Assembly (NCBI GenBank): GCA_003164075.1
Contig: PLRZ01000153.1
Coordinates: 6,446-16,393, forward strand
DNA from: Bryobacterales bacterium
GTDB lineage: Bacteria > Acidobacteriota > Terriglobia > Bryobacterales > Bryobacteraceae
Length of the DNA stretch: 9,948 bases
Direction: 5' to 3'
The notes beneath the pieces are model-generated. The model saw nothing but the letters and a program-made list of their open reading frames with translations. It was not told where the DNA came from and searched no databases. A program made the position numbers and the translations under genes. This document shows positions 1 to 6,842 of this stretch, in pieces (position 1 is the first letter of the stretch; every line of letters begins with the position of its first letter).

Positions 1-449
1 GCAGCGTTGGCGCCGCGGGGACCGGGCAAGGGCGTTTCGCGGGCAACTTTCGCCTGCGTATCCAGCTCGCGGGATACTCCCGCCACCGGGTCGTGGATGT
101 TGACAATAGTCCGGGTCGTACCGGTAGCCGTAGCCCCGGCTGTCTGTCCCGGTGAAGGCCGTGCCGGGACGGTCATTTCCGTTCGCACGCGGCCCGAGCT
201 GTCGCGGTACACATTCGCCTGGGTCTTCCGCGAGATCACATTGCCGTTGGGAAGGGTTTGCGACGTTTCAGTCACTTCCTGGGCCGAATAGGGGGCGCCG
301 GTAACCGTGCGATTCAGGCCCGGTCCCATTCCCATCATCCCGCCCGGACCACCGGGCCCCATGCGGCCGGGACCTCTGCCGGCAGGCGGCCCCTGCGCGA
401 GGAGGGTTGCCGCAGCGCACAATCCGAGAACTATCAGACTCTTCTTCAT
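1..449 (-). CDS. Small secreted acidobacterial protein of unknown function, 3' end beyond window
   Basis: The reading frame opens with ATG at 449 and stays open to the left edge (149 codons), so the C-terminus is missing. GGAGG lies 9 bases before the ATG and fixes the start. Residues 1-18 form a signal peptide (MKKSLIVLGLCAAATLLA). They are followed by a Gly/Pro/Met-rich linker (about residues 20-50), then a segment reading TGAPYSAQEVTETSQTLPNG and continuing NVISRKTQANVYRD. I have seen this layout ('YSAQ..TE..Q.L.DGN.I.R.......RD..GR.R.E') in many uncharacterised secreted acidobacterial proteins. No catalytic motif is visible and the function is unknown. A weak -10-like CATAAT lies at 495-500 on the minus strand, without a convincing -35. 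The gene runs in the same direction as the padR/HAAS unit but is separated from it by 99 bases, so it is probably transcribed separately. Confidence 0.7.
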   Translation of the reverse strand, partial: MKKSLIVLGLCAAATLLAQGPPAGRGPGRMGPGGPGGMMGMGPGLNRTVTGAPYSAQEVTETSQTLPNGNVISRKTQANVYRDSSGRVRTEMTVPARPSPGQTAGATATGTTRTIVNIHDPVAGVSRELDTQAKVARETPLPGPRGANA

Positions 450-548
450 CCAACTAACCTCCGGAAACTTTCGGGCCGCAATTCCATGCCGCCTATTATG
501 ACTTGCGCGCCTGAAGAAAAAAGTTCCAATCATCAACCATGTTTTCCG

Positions 549-1546
549 TCACGACACCGTCAGGATCGCCGCCGGCTGGCTGGGTTTCCCGCGCAGCATC
601 AGCCGGAGTTGCCGGACAAGGTCAAAAAGCATGATCGGGAAAGCGCAGATCAGGCTGACCTGAATCACACCATTCACCCAGGCTGTCACCTTGGTCATAT
701 CCGCAGCCGACAGATTCGGAGCGGCGATCGCGACCCAGTTGCCGACCTTCAGAAGCACGCCCGCCATCAGGATTACTGCCACGTCCAGGCCGATCCGGAT
801 CCCCGAACTCACGCGAGTGCTGGCAGGGCGCAGAAAGCTGAACCCATCCACCAGGGCCCGCGCCAGAGTCACACCCAGAACGGGCCAATAGATCTGACTC
901 CAGATGGCGTTCAGGCCGATGCGAAGCCCTCCCTCGAAAGCGATCTCGCTGCGCTGCCACATCAGACATGCCCAAAAGACGAACGCGGCTATGCCGGTTA
1001 TGAATCCGGCGAAGTCCGTGCGGCGCACGGAGGTCTGGTGCGCCACCGGTACGCGCGGAAGCTTGCGCGGGTCCCAATCGTCGACCCATTTGGCGTGATA
1101 CCGGTCGATCGCCGCGAAAACCACCGTCACGATGCCCACCACCATGAAGCCGGCCCGCCAGGCTTCCACGAAAAACTCGAGGAGCGCCCGTCCCGGATGG
1201 CCCGAGCTGAAAACCGGAGCGAGGAAGATGAAGACAAACAACGGCGCCAGCACCCACAGCAGGACAATCCGGAGCACCAGTTTGTAAACCGGCAGCATCG
1301 CCGGACTGATGAGGCGATGTTCCGGAATGAAGCCGCTGGCCACCCGCGTGGGGGAACCGCGGCGTTTGAGGATGGCCGCCAGATCGGCTTCGTCCAGCGG
1401 ATGACCGAGAGCGGCTTCGCGCTCTTCGATCTGCGAATGCAGTCTTCGGCAAGCTCTGCCAGGAGGTCTTGCTGCTGGGCCTTGGGGAGCCAGAATTTCA
1501 CGGCGTGCAGGTAACGGTCAATGAGATCGTCTTTCGTTGGGGGCAT
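549..1546 (-). pseudogene. HAAS-domain polytopic membrane protein, one apparent frameshift
   Basis: The gene starts at ATG 1546 with AGGAAAAG just upstream, 10 bases after the padR stop. The first 35 codons read MPPTKDDLIDRYLHAVKFWL...AELAED, typical of the HAAS domain found next to PadR regulators. At 1442 the frame breaks. Reading on one base back from 1442 (LHSQIEEREAALGHPLDEA..) restores the family sequence, so a single base, most simply a C in GACCTG, is missing. The restored second part (1442-549, 297 residues) finishes the HAAS helix bundle. It then has about six membrane segments, among them VLRIVLLWVLAPLFVFIFL, MVVGIVTVVFAAI, ITGIAAFVFWACLMW and IGLDVAVILMAGVLL. Full product would be about 332 residues. 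HAAS proteins paired with PadR are thought to be membrane signalling or transport partners, but no substrate is known. The break may be a true mutation or a sequencing error; no slippery sequence suggests programmed frameshifting. Confidence 0.75.
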
Positions 1547-1556
1547 GGTTCTTTTC

Positions 1557-1919
1557 CTATTCGGTTCGGTTCACTGGCGCGGCGAGGATCCGTCCCAGGG
1601 CTGAGTTCATCCGCTGCCACTCCTCCAACAGGTCGGTGAGGACTTCCTCACCCACCGGAGACAAGCGGTAGAAGCGCTTGTTGCGCTTCGCGTCTTCGCG
1701 CCATTGGCTCACCAGCAGGCCCTGGCTTTCCAGGCGGCGGAGCAGCGGATAAAGAGTGTTTTCGTCGATGGCTAAGCCTTGATCGGTCAAGGCTTTGCGG
1801 ATAGCGTAGCCGTACAGTTCGGTGCGCAGTTGGACCAGCACGGCCACCACCAGGCAGCCGCGTCGCAGCTCCAGGCGGAGATTGTCGAAAAGCTCGGAAT
1901 TGGTGCCGTTATTGTGCAT
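1557..1919 (-). CDS. PadR-family transcriptional repressor
   Basis: A 120-residue winged-helix protein of normal PadR length. Visible family features are the first helix and YGYAI (residues 36-40), the recognition helix and wing region DENTLYPLLRRLESQGLL (52-69), and the wing strand KRFYRLSPVGEEVL (81-94), followed by the C-terminal dimerisation helix LTDLLEEWQRM. The start is set at ATG 1919 (MHNNGTNSELF). An in-frame ATG at 1967 would lie inside the promoter -35 box, and AGGAC sits about 8 bases before 1919. The gene is followed 10 bases later by the HAAS membrane protein, the usual PadR-HAAS pair, so both are likely one transcript. The palindromes in its promoter suggest autorepression. 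The effector is unknown. Confidence 0.88.
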   Translation of the reverse strand: MHNNGTNSELFDNLRLELRRGCLVVAVLVQLRTELYGYAIRKALTDQGLAIDENTLYPLLRRLESQGLLVSQWREDAKRNKRFYRLSPVGEEVLTDLLEEWQRMNSALGRILAAPVNRTE

Positions 1920-1930
1920 CACATGCTGTC

Positions 1931-1967
1931 CTATACACACTGTATAGCAAACAGTGTGTGACGTCAA
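1931..1967 (-). promoter_or_regulatory. padR promoter with two overlapping palindromic operators
   Basis: On the minus strand a -35 TTGACG (1962-1967) is separated by exactly 17 bases from a -10 TACAGT (1939-1944). Two inverted repeats overlap the -10. One is CTATACA-CAC-TGTATAG (1931-1947, perfect 7-base arms). The other is ACACACTG (1935-1942) and CAGTGTGT (1952-1959), perfect 8-base arms around 9 bases. Their position would block RNA polymerase, which fits PadR autorepression. The TACA/TGTA halves also resemble BlaI-type sites. Assigning them to PadR is inference from position. Confidence 0.7.
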
Positions 1968-2001
1968 GGATAAATTTGGGGGAAATTAGCTGGCGAGAGA
2001 T

Positions 2002-2108
2002 CCGGAGGTGGGGCAGGTGGTGCTCACCTGCCAGCTTTCCTGTTTGGGCTGCGGACTTGGTTCAGCGCGGGCGGACTGGCAGGCGAGCACCGCCTGCCCC
2101 ACCTCCGG
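2002..2108. repeat. Nested inverted repeat, REP/BIME-like
   Basis: Two 33-base arms (2002-2034 and 2076-2108) are inverted copies with two mismatches, separated by 41 bases. Each arm also folds on itself into an 8-bp stem with a 5-base loop (GGCAGGTG/CACCTGCC at 2012-2032; GGCAGGCG/CGCCTGCC at 2078-2098). The same core and the linker piece TTCAGCGCGGGCGG recur at 9608-9837, so this is a dispersed family. It lies between the padR promoter and the VWA gene. Confidence 0.85.
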
Positions 2109-2118
2109 GCCCACTGCT

Positions 2119-2147
2119 GTCGCGGCGAGCCTTGCTCGCGCCACGAC
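2119..2147. repeat. Imperfect GC-rich hairpin
   Basis: The stretch GTCGCGGCGAGC-CTT-GCTCGCGCCACGAC pairs imperfectly around a 3-base loop, with a central GAGC/GCTC stem and outer GTCG/CGAC ends. It follows the 2002-2108 repeat closely and may be a second type of palindromic repeat. There is no T-run, so it is not a typical terminator. The rest of 1968-2228 holds no gene. Confidence 0.4.
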
Positions 2148-2228
2148 GGCGTATTGCTGGGCGGCAGCTTCGACCGGGGAATCGACAACACCGATGCGCG
2201 GGTAGATACATGGAGGTAGAATCGTGGG

Positions 2229-3216
2229 ATGATCGAGGGAATCCCCTGTGCCGCAAGAATTGCGGTGCTGCTGTCCCCATTCTGCGCCGTAGGTTTGGCG
2301 TTCCAGCCCTCTTCAGACGGTCCCATACAAGTCATTCCGCGGGGATTATCCAAGGCGCCGTCCGCCACCGCCACTGTCCTGCGGGTGAACTCCTCCCTGG
2401 TACTCATCCCGGTACATGGCACCACGGCGGGTGGAGCTTCCGTCACCGGTCTGAAGAAAGAAGACTTCGTGCTCTTCGAAGATGGCGTGAGGCAGACCAT
2501 CACCCACTTCGCGCAGGGCGATGCCCCCGTTTCCGCCGGTTTGCTCCTGGACACCAGCGGGAGCATGAAGAACAAGATGGCCAAAGCTTCCGAGGCGGCC
2601 ACCGAGTTCTTCAAATTCGCCAATCCCGGGGATGAGTTCTTCCTGGTGGAATTCAACGGGCGCGCCCGCCTGAAAGTGCCCTTCACGGCGGACTGGTCAG
2701 GAATTGCCGCGGACATCGCCGGCGCCAAGCCTTCGGGCATGACCGCTATGCTGGACGGCATTCGCCTGGCCATGACGCAGATGAAACACGCGCGCAATGC
2801 ACGCAAAGCGCTGGTTGTGCTCTCCGATGGCGGCGACAATTTCAGCCGGCGCAATCTTCGGGAATTAGAGGCCGCGCTGATCGAATCGGACGTGCAGGTG
2901 TATGCCATGGGCATTTTCGACAGCGATTATTCGGTCAGGCACACGCCCGAGGAGCGAAACGGCCCCAGGCTGTTGGACCGGGTGGCCCTGGACACCGGAG
3001 GGCGCGACTTCCCGGTGGCCGGCCTGGACAATCTCCCGGACATTCGGCGTTCAAATCGCCCGCGAGTTGCGCAATCAGTACGTTTTGGGCTTTGCGCCGG
3101 CTACCCGGACGGCCGACGGCAAATTCCATCGCGTCGATCTGAAGCTGGCGACGCCCGAGGCGGATAGCGAACTGCGGACCTACTACCGCCAGGGTTACTA
3201 CGCTCCGGGGCAGTAA
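2229..3216 (+). pseudogene. Secreted VWA-domain protein (VWFA-related Acidobacterial type), frameshifted near 3042
   Basis: The start is ATG 2229, with GGAGGT 11 bases upstream (2212-2217). Residues 1-26 look like a signal peptide (ending GLAF-Q). An N-terminal strand region with GLKKEDFVLFEDGVRQTI (74-91) precedes the VWA domain. Its MIDAS metal site is complete: D108-T-S110-G-S112, T172 in GMTAM, and D200 in LSDGGDN. The frame carries on to a stop at 3165-3167, but family sequence is lost after LPDI (residue 272). From 3043 the +1 frame reads FGVQIARELRNQYVLGF and ends ..YYRQGYYAPGQ at 3216, the normal C-terminus of this family ('ELRNQYVLGY.P'). One extra base or two missing bases near 3042 explain this. 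The intact product would be about 328 residues. Such proteins are probably exported adhesion or metal-dependent binding proteins; the partner is unknown. If the indel is real, the protein has a scrambled tail but an intact VWA domain. Confidence 0.8.
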
Positions 3217-3456
3217 GTGCGCCCGCAAACAGCCAGCGAGAGTCTCCGAACTCCCGATGTCGTGGAATGAGAGTGATTTCTTCGAGTCCGGGCAAGGACA
3301 TTATTGGCCACATTGGCCACAGATAAACCACATCGGGGATTCACCTGGGCTGGGGACCGGTGCGGCGGATTTCTCAAGTCGGGGCGATGGGAGGATTCCG
3401 ATAGGGGAGGAGGTGGCCGGCGCTTCCGGGCCTCCCAGCCCTCCCAGCAGAAATGC
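3217..3456. other. Intergenic region with a short tandem repeat and a dispersed motif
   Basis: No gene is supported here. The motif GAACTCCCGATGTCG begins at 3248; it recurs with one change in direct orientation at 9698 and inverted near 9908, and similarity runs on a little further (TCGTGGAAT, AGTGA). At 3303-3320 ATTGGCCAC occurs twice in tandem, each copy holding the palindrome TGGCCA. The purine- and C-rich stretch at 3390-3450 shows no clear structure. Confidence 0.5.
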
Positions 3457-3486
3457 TTGACATATTCTGACAGTCAGATAGTCTGA
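3457..3486 (+). promoter_or_regulatory. Antitoxin-toxin promoter with three alternating TCTGA half-sites
   Basis: A consensus -35 TTGACA (3457-3462) is followed, after 16 bases, by a weak -10 TAGTCT (3479-3484). Between and across them lie three half-sites at 8-base steps: TCTGA (3466-3470), its inverse TCAGA (3474-3478), and TCTGA again (3482-3486). They form two overlapping palindromes, TCTGAC-A-GTCAGA and TCAGA-TAG-TCTGA. This is the layout expected of an autoregulatory site for the adjacent antitoxin. The predicted transcript start would fall almost on the ATG at 3493. Confidence 0.55.
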
Positions 3487-3492
3487 AAGGGT

Positions 3493-3777
3493 ATGGCAGT
3501 AAAATCAACCACAACACAGGAGCGGATCGGCCGCGTGGGCCAACGGCGCCAGGTAGTAATTCCGCGCGAGATGCTTGAAACTCTCAACATCCAGAAGGGG
3601 GATTTCGTGGCGTTCGCCCAAAAGCACAACGGCGTGCTCATCAAGCCCCGCCGCGTGGTTGATCCGGATGACGTACTGACGCCTGAGGAAGCGAAGAAAG
3701 TCCGCCACGGGATGAAGCAGATCAAGGAAGGTCGGTTCAAGCTGTGGCGCGACGTAAAGCATGAACTGGGTCGTTAG
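3493..3777 (+). CDS. AbrB/SpoVT-domain antitoxin
   Basis: A 94-residue protein with a SpoVT/AbrB swapped-hairpin DNA-binding domain at about residues 11-57: RIGRVGQRRQVVIPREML, then LNIQKGDFVAF and GVLIKPRR. The C-terminal part (58-94, DPDDVLTPEEAKKVRHG.., then KHELGR) is charged and would be the toxin-binding tail. AAAGGG lies only 1-2 bases before the ATG, an unusually short spacing, so translation may be weak or nearly leaderless. Its 3' end overlaps the start of the RelE-type gene by 17 bases (3761-3777), which indicates translational coupling of an antitoxin-toxin pair. It probably represses its own promoter through the half-sites upstream. The gene is intact although its toxin partner is broken. 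Confidence 0.85.
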   Translation: MAVKSTTTQERIGRVGQRRQVVIPREMLETLNIQKGDFVAFAQKHNGVLIKPRRVVDPDDVLTPEEAKKVRHGMKQIKEGRFKLWRDVKHELGR

Positions 3778-4038
3778 GATCGCAGAGGACGCGCAACTCT
3801 TTATCGACGGCCTCTGCCCGCTAAGGCTAGGCGGCAAGTTTCCCGCAGTATCACCCAGATGGAGCAGGATCCGTTCCAGGGCGATGTGAAAGCGCTCCAG
3901 GGCAAGGCGTGGAAGGGCTACTACCGCAAACGCACGGGCGACTATCGGATCATTTTCTTTCCCCATCGCGAGCAGCGGATCATTGACATAGCATGGGTTG
4001 TGCTGAAATCCGAGACGACCTATCGACAAGGTTCTTAG
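3761..4038 (+). pseudogene. RelE/ParE-type toxin gene, frameshifted
   Basis: From ATG 3761 the frame reads MNWVVRIAEDAQLFIDGL, then family sequence is lost and a stop follows after about 43 codons. In the frame entered at about 3814 it continues PAKARRQVSRSITQMEQDPF and later GYYRKRTGDYRIIFF to a stop at 4036-4038. Joined, these give about 91 residues, the normal RelE size, including the Arg/Tyr-rich strand (KRTGDYRIIF) and a final IDIAWVVLKSETTYR strand typical of mRNA-interferase toxins. Removing one CT from CCTCTGCCC at 3811-3819 restores the frame (DGL-PAKARRQ). No good start codon exists for the second frame alone, so no active toxin is expected as sequenced. It could be a truly inactivated toxin or a base-calling error. 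Confidence 0.8.
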
Positions 4039-4418
4039 GCTTCTGCGCAGAAATTCGTGGAAGTGCGGAATTGACGGGCCTCGCCGGCGCCGCGCCACTT
4101 GCCGGCCCAGCTCACCAGCGGCAGGGTACCGTTCTGAGCGTCCGCATGGAATCGCGTTGGTGAGGCGGCCGCACTGCGTGGGATCGTTCTTCACCACCGG
4201 AAATGCCGGCAGGGGATTCCGGAAGGTGTAAGTGGTTTCGTCCGAATCGACATCGGCTACTCCGCCATCGGCGGCGCCGGCGGTCTTCCCGCAGTAATAG
4301 CGCCAGTCGATCTTGCCGCTGCCCGGAAGCCCGGTGATTTCCGCGAAAGCGTAAGACGTGGGATGGAGTTGGCCGGTGCCGGCTCGAAGAGGCGGTCCTG
4401 CAATACATAGAGCCCCGC
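4035..4418 (-). pseudogene. Relic of a phosphoesterase (phospholipase C / acid phosphatase-like)
   Basis: Three pieces in different minus-strand frames together match the middle of the phosphoesterase family that includes bacterial phospholipase C. From about 4418: GLYVLQDRLFEPAPANSIP. After a frame change near 4360: GKIDWRYYCGKTAG, then CGRLTNAIP. After a second change near 4150: FHADAQNGTLPLVSWAG, running to a TAA at 4035-4037. The phrases 'YVLQDR.FEP', 'I.WRYY' and 'F..D..NGTLP.VSW' are characteristic. The N-terminal half with the family's catalytic Asn/Asp motifs is absent; the SPT gene begins its stop at 4480. The relic is therefore truncated and twice shifted. Its stop overlaps the stop of the convergent RelE-type gene. 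I recognise the family by eye only. Confidence 0.55.
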
Positions 4419-4479
4419 CCTGCACGAAAGATTCAGCCCGCGCCGGGCTTGCGGCGCTGCCACTGCCCTTATTCCGGAA

Positions 4480-5718
4480 TTACCGTTCGATTCCCAGTTC
4501 GTCGGCGACGCGCACCAGGGTATCGATGAGGCGCTCCACGTGAGCTTCCGTGTGTGCCGCGGTAACCGAAATGCGCAGCAGATTCTGTGCGGCGGCCGGG
4601 CGAAGCACCGGGTTGATGTAGATGTCTTGCTCCAGCAACTCTTTGCACAGACGGCAGAGATCCAGTTCCTTCTCAATCACCACCGGCACGATGGCCGTCT
4701 CACCGGGCAATACGGCGAAACCGCGGGCCCGCAATTCGTCGCGCAGGAACGAGGCGATGCGCAGCAGGTGCTGGCGGCGTTCGGGCTCCTTCTTGACGAT
4801 CTGCAGAGCTGCACCTGCCGCGGCGACGGAAGCGGCCGGCAAACTGGCGGAGAAAACGAAAGCCCGGGCGGTGTGTTTCAGGTAGTCTACTACGGCTCGT
4901 TCAGCGGCAATGAATCCGCCGACCGACGCCAGAGACTTGCTGAAAGTGCCCATCACGATATCGACTTCGTCCAGCACGCCCAGGTGCTCGGCGGCGCCGG
5001 CGCCGGTGGGCCCCAACACGCCGATGCCATGGGCCTCGTCGACGTAAACCCGGGCGCCATACGGCTTGGCGAGTTTGAGGATGCCCTGCAGCTCGGCGAT
5101 GTCGCCTTCCATGCTGAAGACGCCTTCCGATACGATGAAAATCTTCTCTTCCGGAGGACAGTTTTCCAGGCAGCGTTCGAAATGGTCCAGGTCGTTGTGA
5201 CGGAACCGCATGGTGCGCGCCGCCGACCGTAGCGCGCCCTCCACCAAGCTGGCGTGCAGGTTGTGGTCACAGATCATCACATCGCCCTTTTCGGTGAGCG
5301 CCGAGAGCGTGGCGTAGTTGGCCTGAAAACCGGTGCCGAAAATGATGGCGGCTTCTTTGTGCACGAAGGCGGCCAGTTCCTCTTCCAGTTTGACGTGGAT
5401 GTCGAGCGTGCCGTTGAGAAGCCGGGATCCGCTACATCCGCTGCCATATTTCCGGATAGCTGTGGCGGCCGCCTCTTTCACCTTGGGGTGGTTGATGAGA
5501 GAGAGGTAGTCGTTCGAGCCGAACATGAGCACCTTGCGCTTGCCCATGCGGACTTCGCCTGGTCCGCAGCCTTCGCGCTCGCCGAAGACTTCGAAATACA
5601 TGTAGAGTCCAGCGGCTTGCAGATCACTCGGACGAGTGAAATTACGGCATTTCTCGAAAATGTCGTTCGATGCGCTGCCCTTCTTTTTGCCGGTAATGTC
5701 GCTAGTCGATAAGCGCAT
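4480..5718 (-). CDS. spt: Serine palmitoyltransferase (first step of ceramide synthesis)
   Basis: A 412-residue PLP enzyme of the alpha-oxoamine synthase family. It should condense L-serine with an acyl thioester to 3-ketosphinganine, releasing CO2. The conserved path is visible: FGSNDYLSLINHPKV (66-80), KYGSGCSGSRLLNGTLDIH (90-108), the cofactor-stacking His in DHNLH (H155), DEAHGIG (D227, H230) and the PLP lysine in GTFSKSLASVGGF (K261). The 'TFSKS..S.GG' form around the lysine is typical of SPT, whereas AONS and KBL usually carry 'TLGKA'. The ATG at 5718 follows the bCerS-like stop by 5 bases with GAGGA just before it; an in-frame ATG at 5733 lacks a ribosome site and overlaps that gene. 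It is the last gene of the operon. The closely related KBL/BioF functions remain possible, but the neighbours (bCerS- and CerR-like genes) favour SPT. Confidence 0.85.
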   Translation of the reverse strand: MRLSTSDITGKKKGSASNDIFEKCRNFTRPSDLQAAGLYMYFEVFGEREGCGPGEVRMGKRKVLMFGSNDYLSLINHPKVKEAAATAIRKYGSGCSGSRLLNGTLDIHVKLEEELAAFVHKEAAIIFGTGFQANYATLSALTEKGDVMICDHNLHASLVEGALRSAARTMRFRHNDLDHFERCLENCPPEEKIFIVSEGVFSMEGDIAELQGILKLAKPYGARVYVDEAHGIGVLGPTGAGAAEHLGVLDEVDIVMGTFSKSLASVGGFIAAERAVVDYLKHTARAFVFSASLPAASVAAAGAALQIVKKEPERRQHLLRIASFLRDELRARGFAVLPGETAIVPVVIEKELDLCRLCKELLEQDIYINPVLRPAAAQNLLRISVTAAHTEAHVERLIDTLVRVADELGIER

Positions 5719-5723
5719 GGTCC

Positions 5724-6839
5724 TCAGTTCCATTCGTAAATTCGGTAAGTTTTGTACCGTTTTGCCCCCATCACCTCCAGGGAGCGATTCATCAGTACAT
5801 TGTCTTCCAGTATCCAGGACATTTCGCAGTCGCCATAGCCCAGCTTCCTGGCATTGCGGACCAGAGTCGCATAAAAACCCGCCGCAAGGCCCGAGGCGCG
5901 GTACTCCTCCACCACCCCCAGTGCAAGAACCCGAACATTTTTGATCAAACGTTGATAATACAAGATTTTGAAGATGCCTGTCGGGAGCAATCTCCCCCTG
6001 GCCGGTTTCAGCGCCTGGTTGATGTCGGGCAAAGCAAGTGCGAAACCCACGACGCGGCCCTCCACCTCGCCGATGAGTACCAATTCGGGCTTGAGAATCT
6101 GCTTCATCTCCTTGCCCATAAGAGCGAATTCCTCTTTGGACATCGGAATGAAGCCCCAGTTGCGGGCCCAGGCCGCCCCGTACACTTCCCAGACTTTGGC
6201 GACCTCCGCAGCGAAATTCTTCATGTCGATGGGACGAACCGTGACTCCGCTTTTTCCCAGGACCTTGTCGGCCACCCGGCCGATCTTGTTCATGTCGATG
6301 GTATTGGCATTGCTGAGCCAGGCGTACAAGTCCTTGGACTTGCGCAATCCCACCTGCTCCATGAGAGCCGGATAATACTCCGGATTGTAGGGCATCATGA
6401 CCATGGGGTCGGAATCGAAACCCTCCACCAGCATGCCGCATTCGTAATTGGTGGACGGATTTACGGGGCCGCGCAAAAACCTGGCGCCGCGTTCGAATAC
6501 CCAGCGGCGAGCGCGCTGGAGCAGTGCCTCGGCGACGACAGGGTCGTTGACGCACTCGAAGAACCCGAAGAAGCCGGCGTTCTCCTCATGAAAACGATTA
6601 TGCGCCTTATCGATGATTGCCGCCACACGGCCCACCACCTCGCCGTCCCTCTGGGCGATAAAAAGCTCGGTTTCGGCGTTCGCGTAAAACGGATGTTTGG
6701 CCTTGTCCAGCAGTTCCTTCACGGCGATGCGCAACGGCGGCACCCAGTGGGGAAGGTCGCGATGCAGACGGTAAGGCAGCTCCACGAACTGGTTCAACGC
6801 CTTCGGATTGTCAACCGCAATTACGTCGATTCCTCCCAA
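5724..6839 (-). CDS. bcerS: GNAT-fold acyltransferase, probable bacterial ceramide synthase
   Basis: A 371-residue cytosolic protein. The N-terminal half carries LPYRLHRDLPHWVPPL (21-36), NPSTNYECGMLVEGFD (127-142) and PYNPEYYPALME (150-161). The C-terminal half has a GNAT fold with an acyl-thioester loop near EEYRASGLAAGFYATLV (311-327) and the closing EDNVLMNRSLEVMGAKRY (345-362). This family, often annotated only as 'N-acetyltransferase', recurs beside SPT genes. The Caulobacter enzyme bCerS, which N-acylates the long-chain base, belongs to it as far as I recall. The start is TTG 6839: the TGA of the preceding PAP2 gene lies in the same frame two codons upstream, no ATG or GTG is available, and AAGGGG is 8 bases before the TTG. 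A stronger GGGAGG lies inside the first codons and leaves a slightly later non-canonical start possible. The gene is 3 bases from the PAP2 stop. Confidence 0.72.
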   Translation of the reverse strand: MGGIDVIAVDNPKALNQFVELPYRLHRDLPHWVPPLRIAVKELLDKAKHPFYANAETELFIAQRDGEVVGRVAAIIDKAHNRFHEENAGFFGFFECVNDPVVAEALLQRARRWVFERGARFLRGPVNPSTNYECGMLVEGFDSDPMVMMPYNPEYYPALMEQVGLRKSKDLYAWLSNANTIDMNKIGRVADKVLGKSGVTVRPIDMKNFAAEVAKVWEVYGAAWARNWGFIPMSKEEFALMGKEMKQILKPELVLIGEVEGRVVGFALALPDINQALKPARGRLLPTGIFKILYYQRLIKNVRVLALGVVEEYRASGLAAGFYATLVRNARKLGYGDCEMSWILEDNVLMNRSLEVMGAKRYKTYRIYEWN

Positions 6840-6842
6840 ATT

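Noticed and set aside
258..1514. Long plus-strand open frame (418 codons) opposite the HAAS gene
   Set aside because: It lacks any recognisable domain, is rich in Arg/His/Gln as expected for antisense of GC-rich coding DNA, and opposes a well-supported family gene.
2117..2150. GC-rich hairpin as a transcription terminator
   Set aside because: There is no T-run on either strand and no gene ends just before it.
3303..3320. Tandem ATTGGCCAC pair as a possible CRISPR or iteron array
   Set aside because: Only two 9-base copies with no spacer; too little for either.
3505..4425. 306-codon minus-strand frame across the antitoxin, toxin and relic
   Set aside because: Only its first part matches phosphoesterase; the rest is antisense to the antitoxin and toxin genes, so it is not one gene.
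5719..6555. In-frame upstream extension of SPT across the bCerS-like gene
   Set aside because: The extra 279 codons are low-complexity Gly/Arg/Ser sequence lying out of frame over a conserved gene; the ATG at 5718 with GAGGA upstream gives a normal SPT length.
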